Assembly: GCA_955652705.1 (NCBI GenBank)
Contig: CATPBK010000044.1
Span: forward strand, 17,970-81,969
Source of the DNA: Candidatus Dormiibacterota bacterium
GTDB taxonomy: Bacteria; Chloroflexota; Dormibacteria; Dormibacterales; Dormibacteraceae
Direction of reading: 5' to 3'
Length of the DNA: 64,000 nucleotides
Notes under the pieces: model-generated
The model's database searches: none
Told to the model about the DNA's origin: nothing
Seen by the model: only the letters and a program-made list of their open reading frames with translations
Made by a program: the position numbers and the translations under genes
In this document: positions 18,100-27,083 of the stretch, one piece after another
How positions within the stretch are numbered: the first letter of the stretch is position 1
Layout: the number at the start of each line of letters is the position of its first letter

Positions 18100-18244
18100 T
18101 TCGGGAGCAGACCGGCGGGCCTCGTCGCGGGGTCAGGCCTTTAGCAGCTCTCTTCGAGGCCGAACGGGCTTGGAAGGCAGCTTTTAGAGACCTGGCACCG
18201 GATGCAGCCAGGCTGAGCCGCGCTCCTGTTTGGAGGTTTGTGGA
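18100..18244 (+). other. rpsO-pnp spacer with inverted repeats
   Basis: 145 nt without a gene. It contains CCTGGC and GCCAGG arms separated by 10 nt (around 18190-18213) and other GC-rich arms near GGCCTCG/CGAGGCC. In other bacteria this spacer is a site of processing for pnp autoregulation; that role here is inference. A GGAGG at 18232-18236 serves pnp. Confidence 0.4.
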
Positions 18245-20506
18245 GTGGCGGTAGTGACCAAGACGAAGGAATTCGACAGCACGCGCCTGAGCCTGGAGAC
18301 CGGCAAGCTCGCCGGGCAGGCCAACGGCGCCGTCCTGATCAGGCAGGGGGACACGGTCATTCTGGCCACGGCCGTGATGGCCGACCCGCGGGAGGGGATC
18401 GACTTCTTCCCGCTGACCTGCGATTACGAGGAGCGGCTCTATGCCGCCGGCAAGATCCCCGGTGGCTTCATCCGCCGCGAAGGCCGGCCGAGCGAGATCG
18501 CGATCCTTTCCAGCCGGCTGATCGACCGGCCGGTCCGGCCTCTCTTTCCGGACGGCTTCCGCAACGAGATCCAGGTCGTCGCGACAGTGCTGAGCGTCGA
18601 TCAGGAGAACGACCCGACCATCCTCGCGATCAACGGTGCCTCGGCGGCGCTGACGATCTCGGAGATCCCTTTCCAGGGCCCGATCGGCGCGGTCCGCATG
18701 GGCTACATCGACGGCCACCTGATGGTCAACCCGCCCATGCCGGACATGGAGAAGAGCGACCTCGACCTGATCGTGGCCGGCAGCAAGGACGCCATCCTGA
18801 TGGTCGAGGCCGGCGCCAAGGGTGTTTCCGAGGAGGTCGTCCTCCAGGCCCTGGACCTGGCCCAGGAGCGGATCGTCCTGCTCTGCGCCCTGCAGGAGGA
18901 CCTGCGCGCTGAGGTTGGCCGGGCCAAGTACGAGTTCACGGCTCCCTCTTACCCAGAAGATCTGGTGGCGGCGGTCAACGACTACCTCGCGTCCAGGCTT
19001 GACCAGTACATCTACAACCCCGACAAGTCCACCCGAGAGGACAGCACCAAAGAGCTCCGCAACGAGACCATCGCGGCGCTCTCGGAGAGGTTTCCCGAGC
19101 AGGAAGACCTGATCAAGAAGATCTTCGAGAAGAAGGTCAAGGACCGCGTCCGCCAGCGGGTGATCGAGGAGGGCGTGCGCGCCGACGGTCGCGGCCTGAA
19201 GGACATCCGGGACATCTCAGTCGAGGTCGGGGTGCTCCCTCGCACGCACGGCTCCGGTCTCTTCACGCGCGGTCAGACGCAGGCGCTCACGATCCTCACG
19301 CTGGGCTCGATCTCCGACCAGCAGAAGCTGGACGGGCTGGGCCTCGACGAGTTCAAGCGCTACATGCATCACTACAACTTCCCGCCGTTCTCGGTCGGTG
19401 AGGCGCGGCCGCTGCGGTCGCCCGGCCGCCGCGAGATCGGTCACGGGGCCCTCGCCGAGCGCGCCCTGCTCTCAGTCATTCCGAGCGTCGAGGAGTGGCC
19501 GTACACGATGCGCCTCGTCTCCGAGATCCTGAGCTCGAACGGGTCCACCTCGATGGCCTCGGTCTGCGGCTCCACCCTGGCCCTGATGGACGCCGGCGTG
19601 CCCTTGAAGGCGCCGGTCGCGGGCATCGCGATGGGCCTTGTGACCCGCGAGGGCAAGCACGCGGTCATGACCGACATCCAGGGCATCGAGGACGCCCTCG
19701 GCGACATGGACTTCAAGGTGGCCGGGACCCGCGAGGGGATCACCGCGCTCCAGATGGATATCAAGATCAAGGGCCTCTCCCACGAGATCATGGAGACCGC
19801 GCTGGCGCAGGCCCGAGAGGCGCGCCTCTTCGTGCTCGACAAGATGCTGGAGGTGATCCCCAAGCCGCGCGCCGAGATGAGCGCCTACGCGCCCCGCATC
19901 ACCACCATCCACATCAACCCCGACAAGATCCGCGACATCATCGGCCCGGGAGGCAAGGTCATCCGCAAGATCGTCGAGGAGACCGGGGTCCAGATCGATG
20001 TCGAGGACGACGGTCGCGTGTACATCGCCTCCTCGGACCAGGACGGCGCCAGGCGCGCGATCGAGTGGATCAAGGGCCTCACCGACGAGGTCGAGGTGGG
20101 CAAGATCTACAAAGGAAAGGTGGTCCGGATCATGCCCTTCGGAGCTTTCGTCGAAGTCCTTCCGAACCAGGACGGGCTGGTGCACATCTCGCAGCTGACC
20201 GACCATCGCGTCGACAAGGTCGAGGACGTGATCAACGTGGGCGACGAGATCGTGGTGAAAGCTGTCGAGATCGACAAGCAGGGCCGGCTGAACCTGAGCC
20301 GGCAGGCGGCGCTCGACGAGCTCCAGGCGCGCGGCGAGCAGCCCGACGAGCACATCGACCAGGAGGCGGTCGCCGCCGCGATAGCGGCAGGGCCGCCGCC
20401 GCCCCGCGAGGCAGGCAGCTTCAGCGGTGGCGGCCGGCGCGACGGAGGCGGCGGGCGGGACCGCGAGCGCCGCAACGGCGGCGGGTTCCGCGGAGGCCGG
20501 CGCTAG
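18245..20506 (+). CDS. pnp: Polyribonucleotide nucleotidyltransferase
   Basis: 3'-to-5' phosphorolytic exoribonuclease of RNA decay. The 753 residues contain two RNase PH domains (first with [20 protein letters not shown], second with [14 protein letters not shown] and the catalytic [10 protein letters not shown]), a KH domain ([15 protein letters not shown]), an S1 domain ([15 protein letters not shown]) and a Gly/Arg tail ([14 protein letters not shown]) likely to add RNA affinity. GTG 18245 stands 8 nt after GGAGG; the in-frame TTG 18230 overlaps the ribosome site and is less likely. Confidence 0.96.
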   Translation: MAVVTKTKEFDSTRLSLETGKLAGQANGAVLIRQGDTVILATAVMADPREGIDFFPLTCDYEERLYAAGKIPGGFIRREGRPSEIAILSSRLIDRPVRPLFPDGFRNEIQVVATVLSVDQENDPTILAINGASAALTISEIPFQGPIGAVRMGYIDGHLMVNPPMPDMEKSDLDLIVAGSKDAILMVEAGAKGVSEEVVLQALDLAQERIVLLCALQEDLRAEVGRAKYEFTAPSYPEDLVAAVNDYLASRLDQYIYNPDKSTREDSTKELRNETIAALSERFPEQEDLIKKIFEKKVKDRVRQRVIEEGVRADGRGLKDIRDISVEVGVLPRTHGSGLFTRGQTQALTILTLGSISDQQKLDGLGLDEFKRYMHHYNFPPFSVGEARPLRSPGRREIGHGALAERALLSVIPSVEEWPYTMRLVSEILSSNGSTSMASVCGSTLALMDAGVPLKAPVAGIAMGLVTREGKHAVMTDIQGIEDALGDMDFKVAGTREGITALQMDIKIKGLSHEIMETALAQAREARLFVLDKMLEVIPKPRAEMSAYAPRITTIHINPDKIRDIIGPGGKVIRKIVEETGVQIDVEDDGRVYIASSDQDGARRAIEWIKGLTDEVEVGKIYKGKVVRIMPFGAFVEVLPNQDGLVHISQLTDHRVDKVEDVINVGDEIVVKAVEIDKQGRLNLSRQAALDELQARGEQPDEHIDQEAVAAAIAAGPPPPREAGSFSGGGRRDGGGGRDRERRNGGGFRGGRR

Positions 20507-21271
20507 ACGTCAGCCGAGGAGCGCAAGGCTGAACGGATCCGGGTCGCCGTCGCCGGCTACCGCGGCAAGGTCGGCGCCGAGATGGCGCGCGCAGCCGAAT
20601 CGGCCTCCGACCTCGACTACGTAGGCGGCGTGGAGGTCGGCGACGACCTGCACGCCTTCCTGGAGTCCAAGCGTCCCCACGTGCTGATCGACTTCACGCA
20701 CCCCTCGGCCGCGCTGGGCAACGCGCTCCATGCCGTGAAGCACGGCGCCTCGCCTGTCGTGGGCACCACCGGCATCCCCGCCGAAGGCATCGACGAGCTG
20801 GAGAGGGCCTGCGGCGAAGCCGGCCTGGGCGGGATCGTGGCGCCCAACTTCTCGGTCGGCGCGGTGCTGATGATGCACCTGGCCGAGCTCGCGGCGCCGT
20901 TCTTCCCGGCCGTCGAAGTGATCGAGATGCATCACGCCACCAAGGCCGACGCGCCCTCCGGCACCGCGCTCGCCACGGCCCGGCGGCTGGCCGCGCGCCG
21001 CAAGTTCGAGCACAGCACGCCGGAGAGGGTCACGCTGGCCAACACGCGCGGCGGGGAGGAGGGGGCCGTCGCCGTCCACTCCGTCCGGTTGCCGGGAGTC
21101 GTCGCCGACCAGGAGGTGATCTTCGGCCTGACCGGCCAGACGCTCACGATCGCCCATCGGACGACCTCCCGCGAAGCCTTCGTGCCGGGCGTCCTGCTGG
21201 CGGTGCGGCGGGTGGTGGGGGAGCCGCGCTTCTATCGCGCCCTGGACGAGCTGCTGGGGCTGCGGGCGTAG
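20507..21271 (+). CDS. dapB: 4-hydroxy-tetrahydrodipicolinate reductase, non-canonical start
   Basis: NAD(P)H-dependent step of diaminopimelate/lysine synthesis. The Rossmann motif IRVAVAGYRGKVG lies upstream of the first ATG (20582), so that ATG cannot be the start. In frame before it there is no ATG, GTG or TTG after the pnp stop (20504-20506). ACG 20507, 10 nt after GGAGG, would give 254 residues, normal DapB length. Catalytic region: EVIEMHHATKADAPSGTAL (HH and K), with VVGTTGI and NFSVGAVLMMHL before it. The start codon is inference. Confidence 0.9.
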   Translation, partial: TSAEERKAERIRVAVAGYRGKVGAEMARAAESASDLDYVGGVEVGDDLHAFLESKRPHVLIDFTHPSAALGNALHAVKHGASPVVGTTGIPAEGIDELERACGEAGLGGIVAPNFSVGAVLMMHLAELAAPFFPAVEVIEMHHATKADAPSGTALATARRLAARRKFEHSTPERVTLANTRGGEEGAVAVHSVRLPGVVADQEVIFGLTGQTLTIAHRTTSREAFVPGVLLAVRRVVGEPRFYRALDELLGLRA

Positions 21272-21541
21272 TCAACGCCGCCGCCGGCGCCGCCGGCGCG
21301 GGGCCTGCTGCTGGGCAGCGGGCGCTCGCTGAGGTTCAGAGCGTGCCGGAGGTGGGGCCGGCCGCTCGCGGTCCTCGCGGACTTCCGGTCCCGGGTTCAA
21401 GGCAGGCTCGTCGGTCCGCAGCGTGTAGATCGTCCAGCGCCGGAAAAGCACCAGGTAGCCGATGTAGCCCGCTGCCGCCAGGAGCATCGCGATCGGGGTC
21501 AGCACTGCGATCGTGATGAGGATGTCGACGATGTTCAGCAC
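21272..21541 (-). CDS. Small single- or double-helix membrane protein with poly-Arg tail
   Basis: 89 residues: a hydrophobic N-terminal segment (about 3-35), a linker rich in Pro, Glu and Ala, and a C-terminus ending in a run of eight arginines. It converges with dapB with no gap. The poly-Arg end arises from CGG/CGC repeats, so it may be a low-complexity expansion; a nucleic-acid or membrane-surface contact is possible but speculative. No family recognised. Confidence 0.5.
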   Translation of the reverse strand: MLNIVDILITIAVLTPIAMLLAAAGYIGYLVLFRRWTIYTLRTDEPALNPGPEVREDRERPAPPPARSEPQRAPAAQQQAPRRRRRRRR

Positions 21542-21624
21542 GCAGGTCGAAATGATCGGCGTTATCGCCGCGGAGCGTCGTGGGAGCGGCGACGCGGGAG
21601 ACCTGGGTCTTTAAACTGGTGGCC

Positions 21625-22647
21625 GTGAACTCCTCCCGCCGCTTCAACGTCGCGGTCGTCGGGGCGACCGGGGTGGTCGGCCAGGAGATGCTGAAGGTGC
21701 TGTATCAGCGGCATTTCCCAGCGGCCCAGGTGCGCCCTCTCGCCTCTGAGCGATCGCGCGGCAAGAAGCTCGCTTACAACGGCAGCGAGCTCGAAGTCCG
21801 AGTTCTCGACCAGGAGGCCTTCGACGGCATCGACATCGCTCTCTTCAGCGCCGGGGCCGGCGTGTCCCGCGAGTTCGCCCCGATTGCGGCCGAGGCGGGC
21901 GCGCTCGTGGTCGACAACAGCAGCGCCTGGCGGCTGGCCGAGAATGTGCCGCTGGTCGTCCCCGAGGTCAACGCCGAGACGATCCGCGACAACGAGGGCA
22001 TCATCGCCAACCCGAACTGCTGCGCCATCCCGCTGACGATGGTGGTCGACGCCATCCGGCGGCAGGTCGGTATCAAGCGCGTCGTGGTTGCCACCTACCA
22101 GTCCGCTTCCGGCGCGGGCAAGCGCCTGGTCGACGAGCTTCAGGAGCAGACCCGGGCGATCGCCGCCGGCCAGGAGCCCACGGCCACCGTCTACCCGCAC
22201 CAGCTCGCGTACAACGTGGTGCCCGGCGGCTGGAAGCCGGCCGCCGACGGATACAACGAAGAAGAGGCCAAGATCATGGCCGAGACGAGGAAGATCCTCG
22301 GGCAGCCGGACCTCAAGATCGCGGTCACCTGCGTCCGGGTGCCGGTCCCGGTCTCGCATGGGGAGGCGGTCTTCCTCGAGACGGACCGTGGGATGACGCC
22401 GGATAAGGCGCGCGAGGTCCTGGCCGGCGCCGCCGGCATCGCGGTCCAGGACGACTACGCGAATCAGGTTTACCCGACCCCGGCCGCCGCGGTTGGTCGC
22501 GACGAGGTGTTCGTCGGCCGCATCCGCCGGGACGCCTCGGTCGAGCACGGTCTCGCGCTCTGGCTGGTGTCCGACAACCTGCGCAAGGGCGCGGCGCTGA
22601 ACGCGGTCCAGGTCGCCGAGCGGGCGATCGAGATGGGGGTGATCTAG
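21625..22647 (+). CDS. asd: Aspartate-semialdehyde dehydrogenase
   Basis: NADPH-dependent reduction of aspartyl phosphate, shared by lysine, threonine and methionine synthesis. From GTG 21625 the 340 residues open NSSRRFNVAVVGATGVVGQEM, with VVDNSSAWR, the active-site Cys in ANPNCCAIPL, and the histidine-containing RVPVPVSHGE. An in-frame GTG at 21580 would add 15 residues before the Rossmann strand and is less likely. Six nt before dapA. Confidence 0.94.
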   Translation: MNSSRRFNVAVVGATGVVGQEMLKVLYQRHFPAAQVRPLASERSRGKKLAYNGSELEVRVLDQEAFDGIDIALFSAGAGVSREFAPIAAEAGALVVDNSSAWRLAENVPLVVPEVNAETIRDNEGIIANPNCCAIPLTMVVDAIRRQVGIKRVVVATYQSASGAGKRLVDELQEQTRAIAAGQEPTATVYPHQLAYNVVPGGWKPAADGYNEEEAKIMAETRKILGQPDLKIAVTCVRVPVPVSHGEAVFLETDRGMTPDKAREVLAGAAGIAVQDDYANQVYPTPAAAVGRDEVFVGRIRRDASVEHGLALWLVSDNLRKGAALNAVQVAERAIEMGVI

Positions 22648-22652
22648 AAGAA

Positions 22653-23567
22653 ATGGCTGCAGACATCGGACGCTTGCTGACGGCGATGATCACGCCGTTC
22701 AAGGCCGACGGCGCGATCGACTACGAGGCCGCCCAGCGCCTGGCCAAGCTGCTCACCACGAGCGGATCGGACGGCGTGGTCGTCTTCGGAACGACCGGCG
22801 AGGCCCCGGCTTTGACCGACGAGGAGAAGGTCGAGCTCTGCCGCGCCGTCAGGCAGGCGATTCCCGACAAGACCGTCATCGCCGGCGCCGGGTCCAACAG
22901 CACCCAGCACTCGGTCCACCTCACCGAAGCGTCGATCAAGGCCGGCGCGGACGGCATCCTGGCGGTTGTTCCCTACTACAACAAGCCGCCTCAGGAAGGC
23001 ATGTACCGGCACTTCAAGGCGATCGCCGAAGCGGCCGGCGGCAAGCCCGTGATCATGTACAACATCCAGGGCCGCACCGGCGTGAACATGACCGCCGCCA
23101 CCACCATCAGATGCGCGGAGATCCCGGGGATCGTGGGTGTCAAGGAGGCCAGCGGAGACATGGACCAGATGGGCCTCGTCTGCGCCGGCAAACCAGCCGG
23201 GTTCCGGGTCTGGTCGGGTGACGACAGCTTCACGCTGCCGCTGCTGGCGGTGGGCGGCTACGGGGTCATCTGCGTCGTGTCGCATATCGCCGGGCCGGCG
23301 ATGAAGGCGATGATCGAGGCGTTTCTGAAGGGCGACCACGAGGGGGCGGCCAAGATCCACCAGAGCCTGCTGCCGGTCATCAAAGCCCTGATGACGACCG
23401 CCAGCAACCCCATCCCCATCAAGACGGCGATCAACCGGTTGGGCTTCCCGGCCGGGCCCTTCCGGCTGCCTCTGGCACCCCTGGCGGACGGCGACGCGGA
23501 TCGCCTGATGGGAGTCATCAAGGGCGCCGGAGAGCTCATCAGCTTCTCGCCGGTCGGTGTCGCTTAG
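22653..23567 (+). CDS. dapA: 4-hydroxy-tetrahydrodipicolinate synthase
   Basis: TIM-barrel aldolase condensing pyruvate with aspartate semialdehyde. Of 304 residues, key motifs are GTTGEAPAL, YYNKPPQEGMY, the tyrosine in IMYNIQGRTGVNM and the Schiff-base lysine in GIVGVKEASGD. ATG 22653. Its last 11 nt overlap the uracil-DNA glycosylase gene. Confidence 0.95.
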   Translation: MAADIGRLLTAMITPFKADGAIDYEAAQRLAKLLTTSGSDGVVVFGTTGEAPALTDEEKVELCRAVRQAIPDKTVIAGAGSNSTQHSVHLTEASIKAGADGILAVVPYYNKPPQEGMYRHFKAIAEAAGGKPVIMYNIQGRTGVNMTAATTIRCAEIPGIVGVKEASGDMDQMGLVCAGKPAGFRVWSGDDSFTLPLLAVGGYGVICVVSHIAGPAMKAMIEAFLKGDHEGAAKIHQSLLPVIKALMTTASNPIPIKTAINRLGFPAGPFRLPLAPLADGDADRLMGVIKGAGELISFSPVGVA

Positions 23568-24195
23568 TCAAACGCCGGAGGCCCTCCAGGTCCTGCACCG
23601 GGAGGTGCTCTCCTGCCAGAAGTGCGGCCTCCACGCGACCCGCACCAACGCGGTCCCGGGAACTGGGCCCTGTCCCGCCGACGTGATGATCGTGGGCGAG
23701 GCGCCCGGGTTCAACGAGGACATGCAGGGCAAGCCGTTCGTGGGTGCGGCGGGCAAGCTGCTCGACACCCTCCTGGCCGGCATCGGGCTCCGCCGGGAGG
23801 ACGTCTACGTCACCAACGTCCTGAAATGCCGGCCGCCCCAAAACCGCGATCCGATGCCCAACGAGGCGGAGACTTGCGCACCGTACCTGGAGCGGCAGCT
23901 GCGACTGATCCAGCCGAAGGTCGTCCTCATCCTCGGCCGCCACGCCCTGGAGCGGCTGCTGCCCGGCCACGGTCCGATCAGCCGCGTCCACGGGCGGATG
24001 GTCGAGAAGGGAGGCGTGAAGTACGTGGCGCTCTTCCACCCGGCGGCCGCCCTCCACAACGCGAGTCTCGTCGACGACCTCCAGCGCGATTTCGACGGGG
24101 TCAAGCGCTACCTCGACGAGGTGCTCGCGCCGCAGCCTGCTCCGGAGCCGGAGCCCGAGCCGGAGATCGACCCGGAGCAGCTGACGCTGCTTTGA
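23557..24195 (+). CDS. Family 4 uracil-DNA glycosylase (iron-sulfur type)
   Basis: Removes uracil from DNA. In 212 residues: four cysteines for a 4Fe-4S cluster (CQKCGL near 20-23, KCRPPQNRDP, and AETCAPYL), the GEAPGFNED active-site motif, and the C-terminal FHPAAALHN. GTG 23557 within dapA. The C-terminal tail is rich in Pro-Glu dipeptides (APEPEPEPE) and ends DPEQLTLL, resembling a sliding-clamp-binding QxxL peptide; that binding is inference. Confidence 0.92.
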   Translation: MSLSQTPEALQVLHREVLSCQKCGLHATRTNAVPGTGPCPADVMIVGEAPGFNEDMQGKPFVGAAGKLLDTLLAGIGLRREDVYVTNVLKCRPPQNRDPMPNEAETCAPYLERQLRLIQPKVVLILGRHALERLLPGHGPISRVHGRMVEKGGVKYVALFHPAAALHNASLVDDLQRDFDGVKRYLDEVLAPQPAPEPEPEPEIDPEQLTLL

Positions 24196-24196
24196 G

Positions 24197-25843
24197 TTGA
24201 AGGCACTCCGCTACATCCCCCTCGGCGGTCTGGGGGAGGTCGGCCGCAACATCTGGGCCCTGGAGTGGGAGTCGCAGCTGCTGGTGGTCGACGCCGGGCT
24301 GATGTTCCCGCAGGAGGAGATGCACGGAGTCGACCTCGTGATCCCGGACATCGCCTATCTGCTCGAACCAGGCAAGAAGGTGCTCGGCATCGTGCTCACC
24401 CACGGTCATGAGGACCACATCGGTGCCCTGCCGTACGTGCTCAAGCGCCTGAACGTCCCGGTCTACGGCACCCGCCTGACGCTGGGCCTGGTCAAGCCCA
24501 AACTCAAGGAGCACCGGATCCTGCGGGAGGCGAACCTGCGCGAGGTCCGGCTGGGCGACCGCGTCCAGCTCGGGCCCTTCAGCGTCGAGTTCATCCGCGT
24601 CTACCACAGCATCCCCGACGCCACCGCCCTGGCGATCAAGACCCCCGTCGGGAGGGTCATCTACACCGGCGACTTCAAGCTTGACGACGACCCGCCCATG
24701 GGCGCGCCCACCGACCTCAACCGCTTCCGCCAGCTTGGCCGGGAGGGCGTCCTGCTGCTGCTTAGCGATTCCACAAACGCTGAGCGCGCGGGTCACAGTG
24801 GCTCAGAACGCGATCTCGTCGGCTCCTTCGAGCGGATCTTCCGGGAGGCGCCCGGCCGGATCGTGGCGGCCACCTTCGCCTCCAACATCCAGCGCATCCA
24901 GCGCTTCCTGGACCTGGCCGTAGAGTTCGAAAGGCGCGTGGCGGTGGCCGGCCGCAGCCTCCAGCAGAATGTGAAAACGGCCCAGGAGCTCGGCCATCTG
25001 AAAGTCAAGCCGGGGCTCCTCGTCAAGCTCGAGAAGGTGGAGGAGGTGCCGCCCTCCAAGCTGCTCATCCTGACCGCGGGCAGCCAGGGCGAGCCGCTTT
25101 CGGCTCTGTCGCGTTTCGCGGGCCAGCGCCACCCGTTCGTCAACGTCCGGAAGGGCGACCGGGTGCTCATCTCGGCGACGCCCATCCCGGGCAACGAGCG
25201 GCTCGTGCACCAGATCATCAACAACCTCTACAAGCACGGCGCCGAGGTGTACTACTCCCAGGTCGACCAGGTCCACGTTTCCGGCCACGCTTATCAGGAC
25301 GAGCTCCGCACGGTCCTGGAGGCCGTGCAACCGAAGTACTTCATCCCGGTTCACGGCGAGTACCGACAGCTCATCCATCACGCTCGGATCGCGACCGCAG
25401 TGGGCATGTCCGAGGACCGGGTGCTGATCGTGGAGGACGGTGAGGTGGTCGAGCTGACCGCCGATTCGATTCAGCGCGACGGCACCGTGCCGGCGGGCAA
25501 CGTGTTCGTAGACGGGCTCGGGATCGGCGACGTGGAGGACGTGGTGCTGCGCGACCGCGGCCGGCTCGCCCAGGACGGCATGGTGATCGTCACGCTGGCG
25601 GTCGACCGCAGCGGGGAGCTGCGGAGCGGGCCGGAGCTCATCTCACGCGGTTTCGCCGAACCTGGCGTGAGCGGCGAGGTCCTGGAGGAGGCACGGCAGG
25701 CCGTCCTGCGGGACCTCCAGAAGTCCAGCGGTGAGCCGGAGACGGCGCTCATCAAGGAAACCGTGCATGACGCGGTCGCGGCGGTGATCCGGCGGCGGAC
25801 CAAGCGGCACCCGATGGTGATCCCAGTGGTGACGGAGCTATGA
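24197..25843 (+). CDS. rnj: Ribonuclease J
   Basis: Metallo-beta-lactamase/beta-CASP RNase with 5'-to-3' exonuclease and endonuclease activity in Gram-positive-type RNA decay. Motifs over 548 residues: GGLGEVGRNIWALEWE, THGHEDHIGALPY (metal site), YTGDFKLDD, LLSDSTNAERAGHSGSE, and VHGEYRQL; a C-terminal domain from about 450. TTG start at 24197. With RNase Y also in the window, the degradosome is of the J/Y type. ATGA overlap with the next gene. Confidence 0.94.
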   Translation: MKALRYIPLGGLGEVGRNIWALEWESQLLVVDAGLMFPQEEMHGVDLVIPDIAYLLEPGKKVLGIVLTHGHEDHIGALPYVLKRLNVPVYGTRLTLGLVKPKLKEHRILREANLREVRLGDRVQLGPFSVEFIRVYHSIPDATALAIKTPVGRVIYTGDFKLDDDPPMGAPTDLNRFRQLGREGVLLLLSDSTNAERAGHSGSERDLVGSFERIFREAPGRIVAATFASNIQRIQRFLDLAVEFERRVAVAGRSLQQNVKTAQELGHLKVKPGLLVKLEKVEEVPPSKLLILTAGSQGEPLSALSRFAGQRHPFVNVRKGDRVLISATPIPGNERLVHQIINNLYKHGAEVYYSQVDQVHVSGHAYQDELRTVLEAVQPKYFIPVHGEYRQLIHHARIATAVGMSEDRVLIVEDGEVVELTADSIQRDGTVPAGNVFVDGLGIGDVEDVVLRDRGRLAQDGMVIVTLAVDRSGELRSGPELISRGFAEPGVSGEVLEEARQAVLRDLQKSSGEPETALIKETVHDAVAAVIRRRTKRHPMVIPVVTEL

Positions 25844-26703
25844 AGCTGCCGCCAGCCGCGCTCACCGCGCCGAGCCTCTGCCCCCGCTGCGACGCGCCAG
25901 CCATGTACCTGGATCGCTGCGGGAGCTGCGAGCTGCCGCTCCGCCAGTGCGCCGCCTGCCTTGGAGTGGCCGGCCCCTTCGATCGCTTCTGCGGCTTCTG
26001 CGGGCACGATCTCTCCACCGGGGAGACACGGTCCGGCGCCTGGCGGCTCTGGCTCCTCGTGGCGATGATCCCGCTGCTGGCCGGCATCGGGTTCGGGATC
26101 TCGCCGCTGAGCCAGCCCCTGGCGACGAAAGTGGCCGCGGTGATCTTCCGGCCGGCGCCCCAGCCGACCCCGACCGCGACGCCGGGCAAGAGCTGGCGCA
26201 GCAAGAACTTGAAGGTCCAGTACACGCTCCCCACCGACTGGTCGGGCTTCGACTACTCGCTTGACAAGTCGAAACCCCAGAAGCTGGTCGTCGTCGCGCG
26301 CATGCAGTCCGAGGCAACCCCGGTCGCGCAGGCCTCGGGCGATTTGCTGGGCGCCAAGCCCAGCAGCGCCGTCATGACGCTCGGCCCGACGACCGCCACC
26401 GACACCGAGCCGGGCATCCTGCTCGCCTTCCAGCTCGGGCAGCTGCTCGCCCAGCCCCCGGCCGGCACCAAGGTCGAGATCACGAGGCAGGTGCAGAGCG
26501 TCGTCCTCGACGGCCACCCGGCGGCCGAGGCGGTGGTCAAGATCACCCGCCCGGAAGGCGTTTGGTACCTCGAGCGGGCGTACATCTCGGGTCCCGGCTC
26601 GCCGCCTCTCTTCGAGATCCAGGCCCTGGTCCCGCAGGCGGACTGGGAGTCAGGGGATTCGGCACGGGCCGAGTCGGTCATCCAGTCGATCAGCTTGACT
26701 TAG
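25840..26703 (+). CDS. Zinc-ribbon membrane-anchored protein, unknown function
   Basis: 287 residues: an N-terminal double zinc ribbon (CPRCDAP, CGSCELPLRQCAAC, CGFCGHD), one membrane helix (about 70-92), a Pro/Thr linker (PAPQPTPTATPG) and an extracytoplasmic beta-rich domain of about 170 residues. Translationally coupled to RNase J (ATGA). The outer domain resembles stress-type lipoprotein domains of the PsbP/DUF1795 sort, but this is only a shape impression. Function not assigned. Confidence 0.65.
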   Translation: MKLPPAALTAPSLCPRCDAPAMYLDRCGSCELPLRQCAACLGVAGPFDRFCGFCGHDLSTGETRSGAWRLWLLVAMIPLLAGIGFGISPLSQPLATKVAAVIFRPAPQPTPTATPGKSWRSKNLKVQYTLPTDWSGFDYSLDKSKPQKLVVVARMQSEATPVAQASGDLLGAKPSSAVMTLGPTTATDTEPGILLAFQLGQLLAQPPAGTKVEITRQVQSVVLDGHPAAEAVVKITRPEGVWYLERAYISGPGSPPLFEIQALVPQADWESGDSARAESVIQSISLT

Positions 26704-26707
26704 CCCT

Positions 26708-27010
26708 CTAATCCTGGCGGGTGAGGCCGGCGCCGCACTCCACGCAGAAGCTATGCCTGGTCAGGTTGTGGTACCCGCACTGCGGACAGACGAGCCGCCG
26801 GGGCGGATTGGCCGTGATCCAGCGATCGTGCTCCCGGCGATGCCACTGGCCGTCCTCCGGGCCCAGGATCCATTCCCGACCTTCCCCGTCCTTGACCGAT
26901 AGGGCGCGCACCGCGGACCGGAAGGCGCGGTGATCGAGCCGCCCAGACTTCCGGGCGGCGACGAGCTCGAGGTAGCGAAGCTCGGCGTCGGCGAAGGGTT
27001 CGACGGCCAC
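26708..27010 (-). CDS. Small zinc-ribbon protein, unknown function
   Basis: About 100 residues from GTG 27010: a region with the pattern WILGPEDGQWHRREHDRW (two Trp-rich turns) and a C-terminal zinc ribbon, CPQCGYHNLTRHSFCVECG. A longer version from ATG 27085 is open, but would place the ftsK promoter inside it and share the four bases CATG with the ftsK start. It converges with the zinc-ribbon membrane gene upstream. Not recognised as a family; start uncertain. Confidence 0.55.
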   Translation of the reverse strand: MAVEPFADAELRYLELVAARKSGRLDHRAFRSAVRALSVKDGEGREWILGPEDGQWHRREHDRWITANPPRRLVCPQCGYHNLTRHSFCVECGAGLTRQD

Positions 27011-27042
27011 CGGGAAAGGGTAGCGACGTCGCTCGTCGGCCC

Positions 27043-27048
27043 TATAAT
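27043..27048 (+). promoter_or_regulatory. Consensus -10 element upstream of ftsK
   Basis: TATAAT, a perfect -10 hexamer in GC-rich DNA, 35 nt before the ftsK ATG. No clear TTGACA is seen upstream. It lies within the longer possible form of the divergent zinc-ribbon gene. Confidence 0.5.
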
Positions 27049-27083
27049 CGGCGCGACCCTTCCGCCACCGAGGGTTCCCCAGC

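Noticed and set aside
20582..21271. dapB starting at ATG 20582
   Set aside because: This would delete the NAD(P)-binding glycine motif that is encoded just upstream in the same frame.
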